Below, piece after piece: positions 14,930 through 23,593 of a stretch of 29,188 nucleotides of DNA. How positions within the stretch are numbered: position 1 is the stretch's first letter; every line of letters begins with the position of its first letter. Position numbers and translations under genes: made by a program. The notes under the pieces are model-generated. The model was not told the origin of the DNA. It saw only the letters and a list, made by a program, of their open reading frames with translations, and did not search any database. Source of the DNA: Chloroflexota bacterium (GTDB lineage Bacteria; Chloroflexota; Anaerolineae; Anaerolineales; UBA4823); NCBI GenBank assembly GCA_012798185.1, contig JAAZNS010000111.1, positions 1-29,188 of the forward strand, in the 5' to 3' direction.

Positions 14930-16231
14930 ATGAATGACTCAACGCTAAGAGTAGAACTAAGTAATGGCTTAATCGTTTTAATAAAAGAAATTCACACTTC
15001 TCCAATCATCAGCCAATGGATTTGGTATCGGGTTGGCTCCCGCGACGAAATCCCTGGCATTACGGGGATTTCTCATTGGGTGGAGCATATGCAGTTTAAG
15101 GGTACGCCCACATTTCCCTCAGGCACACTGGATAAATCGATCTCCCGCGAAGGCGGATTTTGGAACGCCATGACCTATCTCGATTGGACCACATATTTTG
15201 AAGTCATGCCGGCTGATAAAATCGACCTGGCGCTCCGCCTCGAAGCCGATCGCATGGTGAACAGTATTTTCGATAAAGAAGTGGTTGCGGCAGAACGAAC
15301 CGTGATTATTTCTGAGCGGCAAGGAAATGAAAATGATCCGCTTTTCCTTCTCAGCGAAGCGCTGCAGGCAGCAGCTTTTCGCGTTCATCCCTACCATCAC
15401 GAAGTAATCGGCGATCTGGCAGATTTACAAACAATTCAACATGAAGACTTGGTACATCATTACCGATCATATTACATTCCTAATAATGCTGTTTTAGCCA
15501 TTGCCGGCGATTTCATTAAAGAGACACTGTTAAAACGGGTGTATAACTTATATGAATCGATTCCCCCGGGGAAGCTTAACAAACGTCTCGTCCGTCCCGA
15601 ACCAACTCAAAATGGTGAAATACAGGTAACCGTCGAAGGTCCAGGAGAAACAACTTACCTGCAAATTGCTTATCATGCCCCCTCGGCAGTTCACCCCGAT
15701 TTCTTTCCCCTAACCGTTTTAGACAGTCTATTAACCGGGCCCAGCAGTTTGAATATGTTCGGCGGGGGCATTTCCAATAAAACTTCCAGGTTGTATCGCG
15801 CCTTAGTGGAAAAAGAATTGGCGATCAGCGTCCAGGGAGGGCTGCAAGCGACAATCGACCCATATCTATATGTAATTACGGTTATTTTACATCCTCAACA
15901 CACTGTGGATGAAGTTTTACATGTCATCGACCAAGAAATTAATATACTTCAACAAACGCCTCCCCCTCTTGCAGAGTTGCAGCGTGCCGTTAAACAAGCC
16001 CGCGCACTGTTCGCTTATGGCAGTGAAAGCACCACCAATCAAGCCTTTTGGTTGGGATTTTCGGAAATGTTTTCCACTTATGCGTGGTTCGAAAATTATT
16101 TGAATAACTTGTCACTTATTACCCCGCAAGATGTTCAAAATGCAGCGCAAAACTATTTCACAAGAAAAAACCGCGTGGTCGGTATTTATTCCCCGGTAAA
16201 CAATCTGGCAAAAATCCATCAAATAGACTAA
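14930..16231 (+). CDS. M16 family zinc peptidase, catalytic member of a pair
   Basis: This 433-residue processing-type peptidase has the inverted zinc motif HxxEH at H49-E52-H53 (HWVEHM) and the third ligand E129, 76 residues after H53, exactly the family spacing (ISERQGNEND). The N-terminal catalytic and C-terminal M16C domains are both present. The start at 14930 is supported by GGAGGATTA directly upstream; a TTG at 14849 would start inside the MITE-like element and is rejected. No signal peptide is visible, so it is probably cytoplasmic. It is followed after 5 bp by a second M16 protein that lacks the zinc motif, so the two probably form a heterodimer of catalytic and structural subunits, like mitochondrial processing peptidase. 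Confidence 0.93.
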   Translation: MNDSTLRVELSNGLIVLIKEIHTSPIISQWIWYRVGSRDEIPGITGISHWVEHMQFKGTPTFPSGTLDKSISREGGFWNAMTYLDWTTYFEVMPADKIDLALRLEADRMVNSIFDKEVVAAERTVIISERQGNENDPLFLLSEALQAAAFRVHPYHHEVIGDLADLQTIQHEDLVHHYRSYYIPNNAVLAIAGDFIKETLLKRVYNLYESIPPGKLNKRLVRPEPTQNGEIQVTVEGPGETTYLQIAYHAPSAVHPDFFPLTVLDSLLTGPSSLNMFGGGISNKTSRLYRALVEKELAISVQGGLQATIDPYLYVITVILHPQHTVDEVLHVIDQEINILQQTPPPLAELQRAVKQARALFAYGSESTTNQAFWLGFSEMFSTYAWFENYLNNLSLITPQDVQNAAQNYFTRKNRVVGIYSPVNNLAKIHQID

Positions 16232-16236
16232 TCATA

Positions 16237-17571
16237 ATGAGAGAATATCTATTGAACCTGAAATCTCCGAAAATATACAGATCTGTGAAGAATTCTCTGC
16301 CTCTAATCAGCAATTACACTCTGCCCGGACCGGAGGATATAACCCGCTCGGTACTATCCAATGGCATTGTTGTCTTAGCCCGGCCAAATTTCAACAGTGT
16401 CACCGTTGTGATAAGCGGTTATATTCCAGTTGGCGGATTATTCGATCCAAGCGAAAAATTAGGTTTGGCAAATTTTACATCCGCAGCGCTGATGCGTGGC
16501 ACTCAACAGCATAATTTTCAGGAAATCTATGATTTATTAGAATCGAACGGTGCAAGTTTGGGCTTTGACTGCGCTACGCACTCAACAAGTTTTGGAGGGA
16601 AAGCATTAGCCGAAGATTTGGATTTATTACTTTCGATCACCGCCGATACTCTGCGTTTCCCCGTTTTTCCTCTCGAACATGTAGAGAGGCTTCGTGCGCA
16701 TTTATTGACAGGATTAGCAATGCGCGCTCAAGATACAGCCGAAATGGCTTCATTAACCCTGGACCAACTGCTGTATACCAACCATCCGTACCGCAACCCA
16801 GAAGACGGATATCCCGAAACAATTCAAGCGATAAGCCGTGAGGATCTGGTCACCTGCCACCAAAGCGGATATGGCCCTAAGGGTATGGTCATTGTAATCG
16901 TAGGAGCTATCGATCCACATCGGGCAATCGATAAAGTAGCTGAATTTTTCAGCGATTGGGAAAATCCAAACCAAATCCTTGAACCAGAACTGCCTCCTAT
17001 TACGCCTTTAGAAAGTACCATATCGAAAAAAGTCAATATTCCCGGAAAATTTCAAACCGATATTGTCATGGGCGTCGTCGGTCCATCGCGCTTTTCACCC
17101 GATTATATACCTGCAGCTCTGGGAAATAATATCCTGGGTCAGTTTGGGATGATGGGGCGCATTGGGGATGTAGTAAGAGAACAAGCCGGATTAGCTTATT
17201 ATGCACATAGCAATTTAAGCGGCGGAATAGGTCCTGGTCCCTGGACAATTTCTGCCGGGGTAGACCCCTCGAATGTAGATATAGCAATCGAACTGATCAC
17301 TCAAGAAATCAAACGATTTGTCGATACACAGGTTTCTCAGGAAGAACTTGCCGACAGCCAGGCAAATTTCATCGGACGTTTACCGTTATCGATGGAATCA
17401 AACGGCGGTGTAGCATCTGCTATCATCAATCTTGAACGGTATAAACTAGGCTTAGATTATTATCAAAAGTATCCCGATATTATCAGGGCTGTCACTCCTG
17501 CTGATATTCAGCAGGTAGCTGCACGGTATTTTTCACCCGATCGGTTAGGCATTGCGGTTGCTGGTCCTTAG
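16237..17571 (+). CDS. M16 family peptidase homologue, non-catalytic partner
   Basis: This 444-residue protein has the M16 fold but lacks the HxxEH motif: the corresponding helix reads GLANFTSAALMRGT. The M16 signature region near ALAEDLDLLLSI and the C-terminal domain (GLAYYAHSNLSGG) are intact, so it is not degraded. Such inactive paralogues pair with an active subunit and shape the peptide chamber. It is 5 bp downstream of the active gene. The ATG at 16237 has no evident ribosome-binding site, consistent with translational coupling. Confidence 0.92.
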   Translation: MREYLLNLKSPKIYRSVKNSLPLISNYTLPGPEDITRSVLSNGIVVLARPNFNSVTVVISGYIPVGGLFDPSEKLGLANFTSAALMRGTQQHNFQEIYDLLESNGASLGFDCATHSTSFGGKALAEDLDLLLSITADTLRFPVFPLEHVERLRAHLLTGLAMRAQDTAEMASLTLDQLLYTNHPYRNPEDGYPETIQAISREDLVTCHQSGYGPKGMVIVIVGAIDPHRAIDKVAEFFSDWENPNQILEPELPPITPLESTISKKVNIPGKFQTDIVMGVVGPSRFSPDYIPAALGNNILGQFGMMGRIGDVVREQAGLAYYAHSNLSGGIGPGPWTISAGVDPSNVDIAIELITQEIKRFVDTQVSQEELADSQANFIGRLPLSMESNGGVASAIINLERYKLGLDYYQKYPDIIRAVTPADIQQVAARYFSPDRLGIAVAGP

Positions 17572-17580
17572 GATTTTTCG

Positions 17581-17949
17581 ATGATACTTGTTTCTGGGAT
17601 CGATCTGGTGGATATAAAGCGCTTTGAAGAAGTGCTAAATAAATATGGGGATCGATTCACCCAGCGGGTTTTCACAAACCAAGAGGTTATTCAGGCAGGT
17701 AAAAATGCCGCTTCACTCGCCGCACGATTTGCCGCAAAAGAAGCTGCTGCAAAAGCCCTGGGAACGGGAATTGGAAAAGTGAGTTGGCAGGATATCGAGA
17801 TATTACGCAATGAAGCTCGCCAACCGCACCTTTTTTTGCATGGAAATGCTGCGTTATTAGGAGAAAACTTAGGGATTGATATTTGGTCGATCAGCCTGAG
17901 TCATACCATTAACCATGCAATTGCTATGGTCATTGGTATTGGGGATTAA
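17581..17949 (+). CDS. acpS: Holo-[acyl-carrier-protein] synthase
   Basis: This 122-residue enzyme transfers 4'-phosphopantetheine from coenzyme A to acyl carrier protein, activating it for fatty-acid synthesis. The metal-binding residues are visible: D8 in GIDLVDI and E54 in ARFAAKEAAAKALGTG. The C-terminal SLSHT segment is also conserved. The length is typical. It starts 9 bp after the M16 gene, with AGGA upstream. It overlaps the convergent dedA-like gene by 4 bp. Together with fabI at 24195 it shows fatty-acid synthesis genes scattered in this region. Confidence 0.95.
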   Translation: MILVSGIDLVDIKRFEEVLNKYGDRFTQRVFTNQEVIQAGKNAASLAARFAAKEAAAKALGTGIGKVSWQDIEILRNEARQPHLFLHGNAALLGENLGIDIWSISLSHTINHAIAMVIGIGD

Positions 17950-18614
17950 TTTTCATCGATCGAGGCTTGAACTTTTCGGGAAGCTGTATAACGTTCCTTA
18001 AAATATTCAAAAACTGCCGGCATTACCGAAATAATGATAATTGCCACCACAACGAATGAAAAGTTTTCTTGAACGAATTTTAAATTGCCAAAGAAATACC
18101 CGCCATAAGAGAATAAGGTCACCCAGGCAATACCGCCGATCACGTTGAAACTGAGGAATCTTCCATATGACATTTCCCCCACGCCGGCAACAAATGGGGC
18201 AAAAGTCCGGATGATGGGAATGAAACGCGCCAGGATGATGGTTTTTCCGCCATGTTTTTCATAGAAACGGTGTGTGCGGTCTAAATATTCTTTTTTAAGA
18301 AACCGAATACTCCCGCTAAAGGCTTTAGGTCCAATCGTATGCCCTATCCAATAATTGGCTGTATCGCCGGCGATTGCTGCTATACAAAGGATGATAAACA
18401 AAGGGAGAATCTTTAAACTTCCCAGACCAGCAAAAGTTCCAGCAGCAAATATCAATGAATCCCCCGGTAAAAATGGTGTAACGACCAAACCAGTTTCCAT
18501 GAAGATAACCAGAAACAACAGCAGATATGTCCAAAAGCCATAAGTTTGAATGACGGTATTTAAATGCTCATCAAGATGTAAAAAAAGATCAAAGAGTTGA
18601 GAAATTAATTCCAT
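17946..18614 (-). CDS. DedA-family membrane protein
   Basis: This 222-residue inner-membrane protein has the DedA/SNARE-associated signature: a re-entrant PGDSLIFAAG segment, GHTIGPKAF, and ARFIPIIRTFAPFVAG with the conserved arginines. Family members act in lipid-carrier (undecaprenyl phosphate or phospholipid) flipping and membrane homeostasis. About four to five hydrophobic segments are visible and the C-terminus is basic. AGGAG precedes the ATG. It starts 2 bp downstream of the PrsW-like gene on the same strand, so it is the last gene of the envelope cluster. Confidence 0.9.
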   Translation of the reverse strand: MELISQLFDLFLHLDEHLNTVIQTYGFWTYLLLFLVIFMETGLVVTPFLPGDSLIFAAGTFAGLGSLKILPLFIILCIAAIAGDTANYWIGHTIGPKAFSGSIRFLKKEYLDRTHRFYEKHGGKTIILARFIPIIRTFAPFVAGVGEMSYGRFLSFNVIGGIAWVTLFSYGGYFFGNLKFVQENFSFVVVAIIIISVMPAVFEYFKERYTASRKVQASIDEN

Positions 18615-18616
18615 GC

Positions 18617-19858
18617 TTACTCCTGAACCTGGTGGCTATTTAAATTCTCAATCAAGCCAGCCGATTGTTTACGTAATTGGCGATTCGAAATAACGATAAA
18701 TAAAAATGCAGCAATTGCCAATACAAATAAACCTGACGGTGCAGCCAAGCCTACACGTTCAATTGCGATTGGTGCATGATTTTCTAGCAACGAAGCGAAT
18801 CCGAATGTGATCGCCAGACCATTCCACAAACCATGAACAGATACAGCTAATAAATAAGCAGCTAAAAGTTGGAGATATTTTTTGTGCTGCCAGGCACAAA
18901 TCAAGCCCCAACCCACAAAACCTGTAGTTGCCATGTGGATCAAAGAGGTGCCCATCCGCCCAACTACGGTAGAAAGCCAATCTTGGGTGTTGTAGCTTAA
19001 AGTGACATTTTCGAACATCCCATAACCCGCCCCGCATAGTAATCCAGCAATAAAACCTTCAGCAGGAGACATCTTCTTTCGTAACAAGAACCAAACTCCT
19101 AAAGGTTTAATCGCCTCTTCGATGAGCGGTACCATCAAAGATGAAAAAGCCATGGTTGCTAAATACACAATAGGATGAGAAACATACGGTAATACTTTCT
19201 CATAAACTTCTTCAGGATTTAATAAACCATTGTTGAACTCTTGTGTAAATTGATAGAGGTCATTCAATAATTGGGCATCACTGGATAACCAAATTATTGC
19301 AGCAAGAATAAAAACCCCTATAACCAGCATTTCAATCACGATGATTACCAGGGGCGATAATGTCAATCCTACCGAAAACAATCCCCACCTTCTTTGTGGA
19401 GAGCTTGAGGGAATATGGCTTGTTCCAAGGTAAATCATCCACAGTATAGGTATGCCTAATGCCAGAATGTGAAATCCGGGTAAGAATATCCACCCAAAAT
19501 CAGCCAGATTGGATAACCAATTCCCAATTATTAAATCAACAGGCAAAACGAGAATAATCCAAGGTAATATTTTTTGTGCAGTCCTGGTCGGTAAGGATGG
19601 TAAATGGAAATCAAACACTTGGGCTAAAGCATATCCAGCCGAGGGGCATAACAAGAGAGCACAGGTTAATAAACCGCCAGTTAGTATAAAAAACCCTTCA
19701 TACCCGCTACTATCGTGAGGATTGCCAAAGAGATTCATAACTGCTGCAGTAAACACGATAAATGCCAATATGCTCAACAGAATACCCCCCAATAAACTGA
19801 AGCCAAATTGCATGATCGAAAACCAATCGGTTTTTTTAGTGATAACTGAACTTTGCAT
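18617..19858 (-). CDS. PrsW-family intramembrane protease
   Basis: This 413-residue polytopic membrane protein has about ten hydrophobic helices. Motifs of the PrsW glutamic/metallo intramembrane proteases are present: PLIEEAIKP with E247 and E248, GAGYGMFEN with E283, SLIHMATTG with H308, and SVHGLWNG with H342. In Bacillus PrsW cleaves an anti-sigma factor; here the substrate is unknown. The start overlaps the stop of the upstream lipoprotein gene (TAATG), and the DedA gene follows after 2 bp, so all three are translated from one message. Confidence 0.88.
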   Translation of the reverse strand: MQSSVITKKTDWFSIMQFGFSLLGGILLSILAFIVFTAAVMNLFGNPHDSSGYEGFFILTGGLLTCALLLCPSAGYALAQVFDFHLPSLPTRTAQKILPWIILVLPVDLIIGNWLSNLADFGWIFLPGFHILALGIPILWMIYLGTSHIPSSSPQRRWGLFSVGLTLSPLVIIVIEMLVIGVFILAAIIWLSSDAQLLNDLYQFTQEFNNGLLNPEEVYEKVLPYVSHPIVYLATMAFSSLMVPLIEEAIKPLGVWFLLRKKMSPAEGFIAGLLCGAGYGMFENVTLSYNTQDWLSTVVGRMGTSLIHMATTGFVGWGLICAWQHKKYLQLLAAYLLAVSVHGLWNGLAITFGFASLLENHAPIAIERVGLAAPSGLFVLAIAAFLFIVISNRQLRKQSAGLIENLNSHQVQE

Positions 19859-21132
19859 TACTTTTCTTCAATCGTTACGCGTATTATCTTATCACCGGGC
19901 AAACCCAGACCTTCCAACGGATCACGAGGTGATAAATTGAGAGCAATATCCATGCCCGAAATGACCTGACCGAAAATTGTAAATTTCCCATTTAACTCGG
20001 GTGCTGGGGCAAAAGTGATAAAAAATTGACTGCCATTGGTTCCGGGACCGGCATTAGCCATTGCTACTCTTCCCGGTTTATCAAATGTCAAATCGGGAGA
20101 AATTTCATTCACAAAAGCATAACCCGGGCTGCCAAAACCCGTTCGGCTGGGGTCGCCTGCTTGTGCCCCAAAACCGCTTATAACCCGGTGGAAAATTATA
20201 TTGTCATACCATCCATTATTGGCTAAAAATATAAAATTATTAACTGCTATAGGGGCTTGTTTGGCAAACAGTTGAATTACGACATCCCCCTTTTCTGTTT
20301 CAAGGGTGGCAAAATAATTTTTATTGGGATCGATTGTAATTGAAGGGCATGTTGTAAATTGCTGCTTTTCCAACAGGTGTAAATTAACAATGGCAACAAG
20401 ATTACCCTCTGTTAACGCAAAATTGTTGCTGAATATTTCATCATTAATGATAATAAAGGGTGTGCCTAACATTCCCATGTTGTAACCCTTATTCCAGGCA
20501 TTTTGCGGGATGGCGGAAATCGCCTCGCTCAATAAATCTTTTTCAAATTTCGCCTTGTCAAGCCCCAATGTTACGGCTTGTGTCATAACCCAATCTTGGA
20601 ATTGATCGACGCTCATTTCTACCCATTCGTTTTGTTTCCCATAAAGCAGGTTGTGCATTTCCCAAAATTTATCCTGTAAACCAGCTGCTTCGGCAGCCTG
20701 AGTGGCCAACGCAGCTTTATCATGGATGCCAACAAGAGGAAAATGCCGGTAAACCAAACGTACATCTTGCGCGTTTTTCTTCTGTATCGCCTGTAAAACC
20801 GGTGATAAACCAGCACATCCTTCACATTGATAATCGCCATATACAAGGATAGTAACGATTGCGGTGGCAGGACCGATTGACCAATCTTTATCGCTGATGG
20901 GCGGAAATAACGACTCTTCAGTAGGCCCCGGTGTCGGATTAGGGCTGATCACTGTACAGCCCGGCGGAACCACATCGGTTGATTGTGAGGCAGGAATAGC
21001 GGTTGGTGTTTCTGAAGGCTGGTTAATGATTTGCGGTTCTTTACTCCCCACAAGATTCGAGCTGGCGCCGCTCTGACAGGAAGCCAAAATACAGGCTATT
21101 AAAGCTAATATGACAATATATCGAATTTTCAT
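19858..21132 (-). CDS. Lipoprotein fusing a DsbA-like thioredoxin domain to a cyclophilin
   Basis: This 424-residue protein has a lipoprotein signal (residues 1-19, lipobox LASC with C19), a Pro/Thr-rich linker to about residue 85, a DsbA-type thioredoxin domain (about 90-255) with active-site C103 and C106 (QCEGC) and a TPF cis-proline segment near 224, and a cyclophilin-type peptidyl-prolyl isomerase domain (about 273-424) with FHRV (R316), NGSQFFIT and the core residues of active enzymes. It should catalyse disulfide and proline isomerisation on the outer face of the membrane. The ATG at 21132 is preferred over a GTG at 21162 because it directly begins the signal peptide and has GGAA upstream. 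It is in an operon with the PrsW and DedA genes. Confidence 0.88.
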   Translation of the reverse strand: MKIRYIVILALIACILASCQSGASSNLVGSKEPQIINQPSETPTAIPASQSTDVVPPGCTVISPNPTPGPTEESLFPPISDKDWSIGPATAIVTILVYGDYQCEGCAGLSPVLQAIQKKNAQDVRLVYRHFPLVGIHDKAALATQAAEAAGLQDKFWEMHNLLYGKQNEWVEMSVDQFQDWVMTQAVTLGLDKAKFEKDLLSEAISAIPQNAWNKGYNMGMLGTPFIIINDEIFSNNFALTEGNLVAIVNLHLLEKQQFTTCPSITIDPNKNYFATLETEKGDVVIQLFAKQAPIAVNNFIFLANNGWYDNIIFHRVISGFGAQAGDPSRTGFGSPGYAFVNEISPDLTFDKPGRVAMANAGPGTNGSQFFITFAPAPELNGKFTIFGQVISGMDIALNLSPRDPLEGLGLPGDKIIRVTIEEK

Positions 21133-21188
21133 AAATTTCCATTCTTGGTTTCTAGAAAACACCCGCTAATTTTACCAGCATAATCCCA

Positions 21189-22457
21189 TTATTTCCCACT
21201 TACTACCTTTTTCAAATCCTCGTAGGAAGACATCCAAGCCATTTTGTTTATAAAAACTTTTAATGTTGGGCTGACAGCACGTAATTGGCGCACGGCAGCG
21301 CCCACAGGATCTTCCCCTGCAGCGCTTACAGGTTCATCGGCGTATGCTCCATGAAAAGCAAAATATGCCTGGTTGATTTTCCGTATCCGGTAACCATTTT
21401 CCCAAAAGAAAAGGCGCTGCTTTTCCATAAATTCTTCCGCCTCCTCGATTTTTCCTGCTGCTAATAGTTTATCCACGATTACCCGAGTGAGGTGCATTTC
21501 GCGTTGAAAATTGAAGGCAGAAACTTCTTCGTTTTCCTGCGCTTGCGGTGTCTGCAGCGGCGTCTCCACGGGTGGTGGAGGCAGCAGCTCCGGATAAAAC
21601 CGGGCGATCAATGCACGCCCAATTTCTTTTCCGGCAATCGAAGCAGTGGTCTCATTCATCGTGCGTAATTCAGGGGTAGTATCATAATTTAATCCCAGCG
21701 GGCGTAATGTGAGATAATTATGAATCCATTCGTGCGCCACCACTTCCACCAGCCAGTTAAGATCGCTGGTCTGCATCACCATGGTAGGATAAACCCCAAT
21801 ACCGCCAACTTCTACGACTAAAGCAGAAACATCCAGCGCTTTTTCCACCCGATTTTCAAGCTCAATAGATTGGTCGATGGTCAAATCGGGGAGAAGGGAA
21901 ATATCCGCATCCTGACGAATAACGTCACGTGGAGAGACAATGAGCGCTAACGGCAGCGGAGTGCTGTGATAGAGGATAGGAGGAACTGGTTGTCCGATAA
22001 AGGACAATCCTTCATCTGCCACAACTTGTGATAATTGGCTCTGAATAATCGTTTCTGCCAGCGGTCCTAACAATTCTCGTTGACGATAAAGCTCAGATAA
22101 TTCACGTTTTATCGAACCAGAAGATTCGTCTGGGTTCTCTACAGCTGGATTAGAATAGATATTTTCTAATTCCGTTTCGGCGGTTTGAATTCGAATAATT
22201 AGATCGATAAAATTGAGAACCAAATTATGCTGTTGTTCATTCGTAAGATAACAATCTGTATTTAAAGCACTTTGATTAAATTTTACCTTCAAGGCATCTA
22301 TGGTCCAGTTAATATAATCAAATTCGATATTCCTGGTAAACGCCCGTATCCGCTCAACCGGGTCGTTTCCCGGCAAAGTGGTTTTTGATAACATGACCAT
22401 AACCAATAACATTTCGAATATCAAGTAATATGTCCTGGTTTTAAAGAAAGCCGACAT
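21189..22457 (-). CDS. Membrane-anchored zinc metalloprotease (HExxH), unclassified
   Basis: This 422-residue protein begins with a short hydrophobic anchor (residues 10-22, YLIFEMLLVMVML). It is followed by a helical region rich in Glu and then a zincin active site HEWIH (H242, E243, H246). The downstream NETTASIAGKEIG segment holds candidate third-ligand glutamates E269 and E278. A Pro-rich linker and a helical C-terminus follow. I recognise the gluzincin-like pattern but not the family. The ATG at 22457 is preferred over a TTG at 22493 because that TTG is the start of a TTGACA -35 box. It is 57 bp upstream of the DsbA-cyclophilin gene on the same strand. Confidence 0.82.
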   Translation of the reverse strand: MSAFFKTRTYYLIFEMLLVMVMLSKTTLPGNDPVERIRAFTRNIEFDYINWTIDALKVKFNQSALNTDCYLTNEQQHNLVLNFIDLIIRIQTAETELENIYSNPAVENPDESSGSIKRELSELYRQRELLGPLAETIIQSQLSQVVADEGLSFIGQPVPPILYHSTPLPLALIVSPRDVIRQDADISLLPDLTIDQSIELENRVEKALDVSALVVEVGGIGVYPTMVMQTSDLNWLVEVVAHEWIHNYLTLRPLGLNYDTTPELRTMNETTASIAGKEIGRALIARFYPELLPPPPVETPLQTPQAQENEEVSAFNFQREMHLTRVIVDKLLAAGKIEEAEEFMEKQRLFFWENGYRIRKINQAYFAFHGAYADEPVSAAGEDPVGAAVRQLRAVSPTLKVFINKMAWMSSYEDLKKVVSGK

Positions 22458-22464
22458 GCAGGCG

Positions 22465-22493
22465 ATGATACTGCCTAACAGATAGCATGTCAA
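22465..22493 (-). promoter_or_regulatory. Strong sigma-70 promoter directly abutting the metalloprotease ATG
   Basis: On the minus strand TTGACA (22488-22493), a 17-bp spacer and TATCAT (22465-22470) match the consensus at 11 of 12 positions. The ATG begins 8 bases after the -10 box (22457), where transcription should start, so the transcript is probably leaderless. Confidence 0.7.
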
Positions 22494-22532
22494 TTCACCG
22501 GACTAACATCCTATGAGGATTGTGAGGCAGTC

Positions 22533-22542
22533 GTGCTATAAT
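22533..22542 (+). promoter_or_regulatory. Extended -10 promoter for the epimerase gene
   Basis: The motif TGCTATAAT (TGn plus perfect TATAAT at 22537-22542) ends 10 bases before the ATG at 22553. The -35 region is poor, as is common with extended -10 promoters. The predicted leader is only about 3-5 bases and no ribosome-binding site is present. Confidence 0.55.
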
Positions 22543-22552
22543 CCAATCTGCT

Positions 22553-23506
22553 ATGAATTTTCTAATTACCGGTGCTGCCGGTTTTCTCGGGGCAGCATTA
22601 GCCAATCAATTAGCACGCCAAGGTCACCAGGTGCGCGGTTTGGATGACCTTTCAACCGGCAATCCTAATGCGCTTTCACCCGACGTGCTTTTTACCCGAG
22701 GCGATGTCAATGACCGCCCCAAATTATGGACTCTATTGCAAGAGGTCGATTGCGTCTACCATCTTGCCGCGCGTGTATCAGTGCCCGAATCGATACTCTA
22801 TCCGCGGGAATATAACGCTGTCAATGTCGGCGGAACGGTGAGCTTGATGGAAGCTATGCGTGATGTAGGTGTTCGCCGTGTTGTTTTCATCTCCTCGGGC
22901 GCAGTATACGGCGACCAAGAGGACCAACCATTAAGTGTCGACAAAACGCCTCATCCGCAATCTCCCTATGCTGTTTCAAAATTAGCAGCAGAATATTATG
23001 TTCGTACCATCGGCGATTTATGGGGCATCGAATCAGTATCCTTGCGGGTATTCAATGCCTATGGACCCGGGCAGCGCTTGCCCCCTTCTCACCCCCCGGT
23101 CATCCCCAATTTTTTACGGCAGGCAGTGCGAGGGGGTACGCTGGTAGTGCACGACCAGGGTATACAAACGCGTGATTATGTGTTCGTCGATGATGTAGTT
23201 AGGGCTATGATTGCCGCGGCAACTGCTCCCGATATCAGTCACTCGATTATTAATATCTGCAGCGGCACTGAGACCAGTATTCGCGAGTTGGTACGTCTGG
23301 TTAAAGAAATAACTGATAGCCGTTCAGAAGTGATTTACAACCAACAAACCGATCCCGGCGTTTCGCGGATGTGCGCCGATCTTTCGGAAGCCAAAGAAAA
23401 ATTAGGTTATCAACCCCAGATTATGCTCAAGGAAGGATTACGATTAACCTTGGAACGCGATCCAATCTTTCATCGCGAAGCTCCCGCCCAGCCAGTTACC
23501 CGTTGA
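22553..23506 (+). CDS. NAD-dependent sugar-nucleotide epimerase/dehydratase (extended SDR)
   Basis: This 317-residue enzyme acts on a nucleotide sugar, most like UDP-glucose 4-epimerase (GalE-type). The NAD-binding motif GAAGFLG is at residues 7-13. The catalytic Tyr139 and Lys143 sit in SPYAVSK and the catalytic Ser/Thr is in the SSGAVYG segment near 115. The substrate-region markers (RVFNAYGPGQRL, RDYVFVDD) are those of extended short-chain dehydrogenases. The exact sugar cannot be decided. It is transcribed divergently from the metalloprotease gene, with only 95 bp between the starts. A weak hairpin at 23532-23553 may separate it from the next gene. Confidence 0.9.
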   Translation: MNFLITGAAGFLGAALANQLARQGHQVRGLDDLSTGNPNALSPDVLFTRGDVNDRPKLWTLLQEVDCVYHLAARVSVPESILYPREYNAVNVGGTVSLMEAMRDVGVRRVVFISSGAVYGDQEDQPLSVDKTPHPQSPYAVSKLAAEYYVRTIGDLWGIESVSLRVFNAYGPGQRLPPSHPPVIPNFLRQAVRGGTLVVHDQGIQTRDYVFVDDVVRAMIAAATAPDISHSIINICSGTETSIRELVRLVKEITDSRSEVIYNQQTDPGVSRMCADLSEAKEKLGYQPQIMLKEGLRLTLERDPIFHREAPAQPVTR

Positions 23507-23531
23507 TTTCATCTTATAAATCATTGAATAT

Positions 23532-23553
23532 GTTGAAAAACACGTTTTTCGAC
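23532..23553 (+). terminator. Possible weak terminator hairpin after the epimerase gene
   Basis: GTTGAAAAA and TTTTTCGAC can pair as a 9-bp stem (one G-U) around a CACG loop. The stem itself is A/U-rich and the T-tract lies in its 3' arm; there is no further U-run. It could act as a weak terminator or be incidental. Confidence 0.3.
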
Positions 23554-23593
23554 AAACGCAATCAAACATTGTTCCAAGGTCAATATACAATTT

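Noticed and set aside
22458..22493. TTG 22493 as the metalloprotease start
   Set aside because: That TTG is the first half of a TTGACA -35 box with a matching -10 at 17 bp spacing; the ATG at 22457 fits the signal-anchor start.
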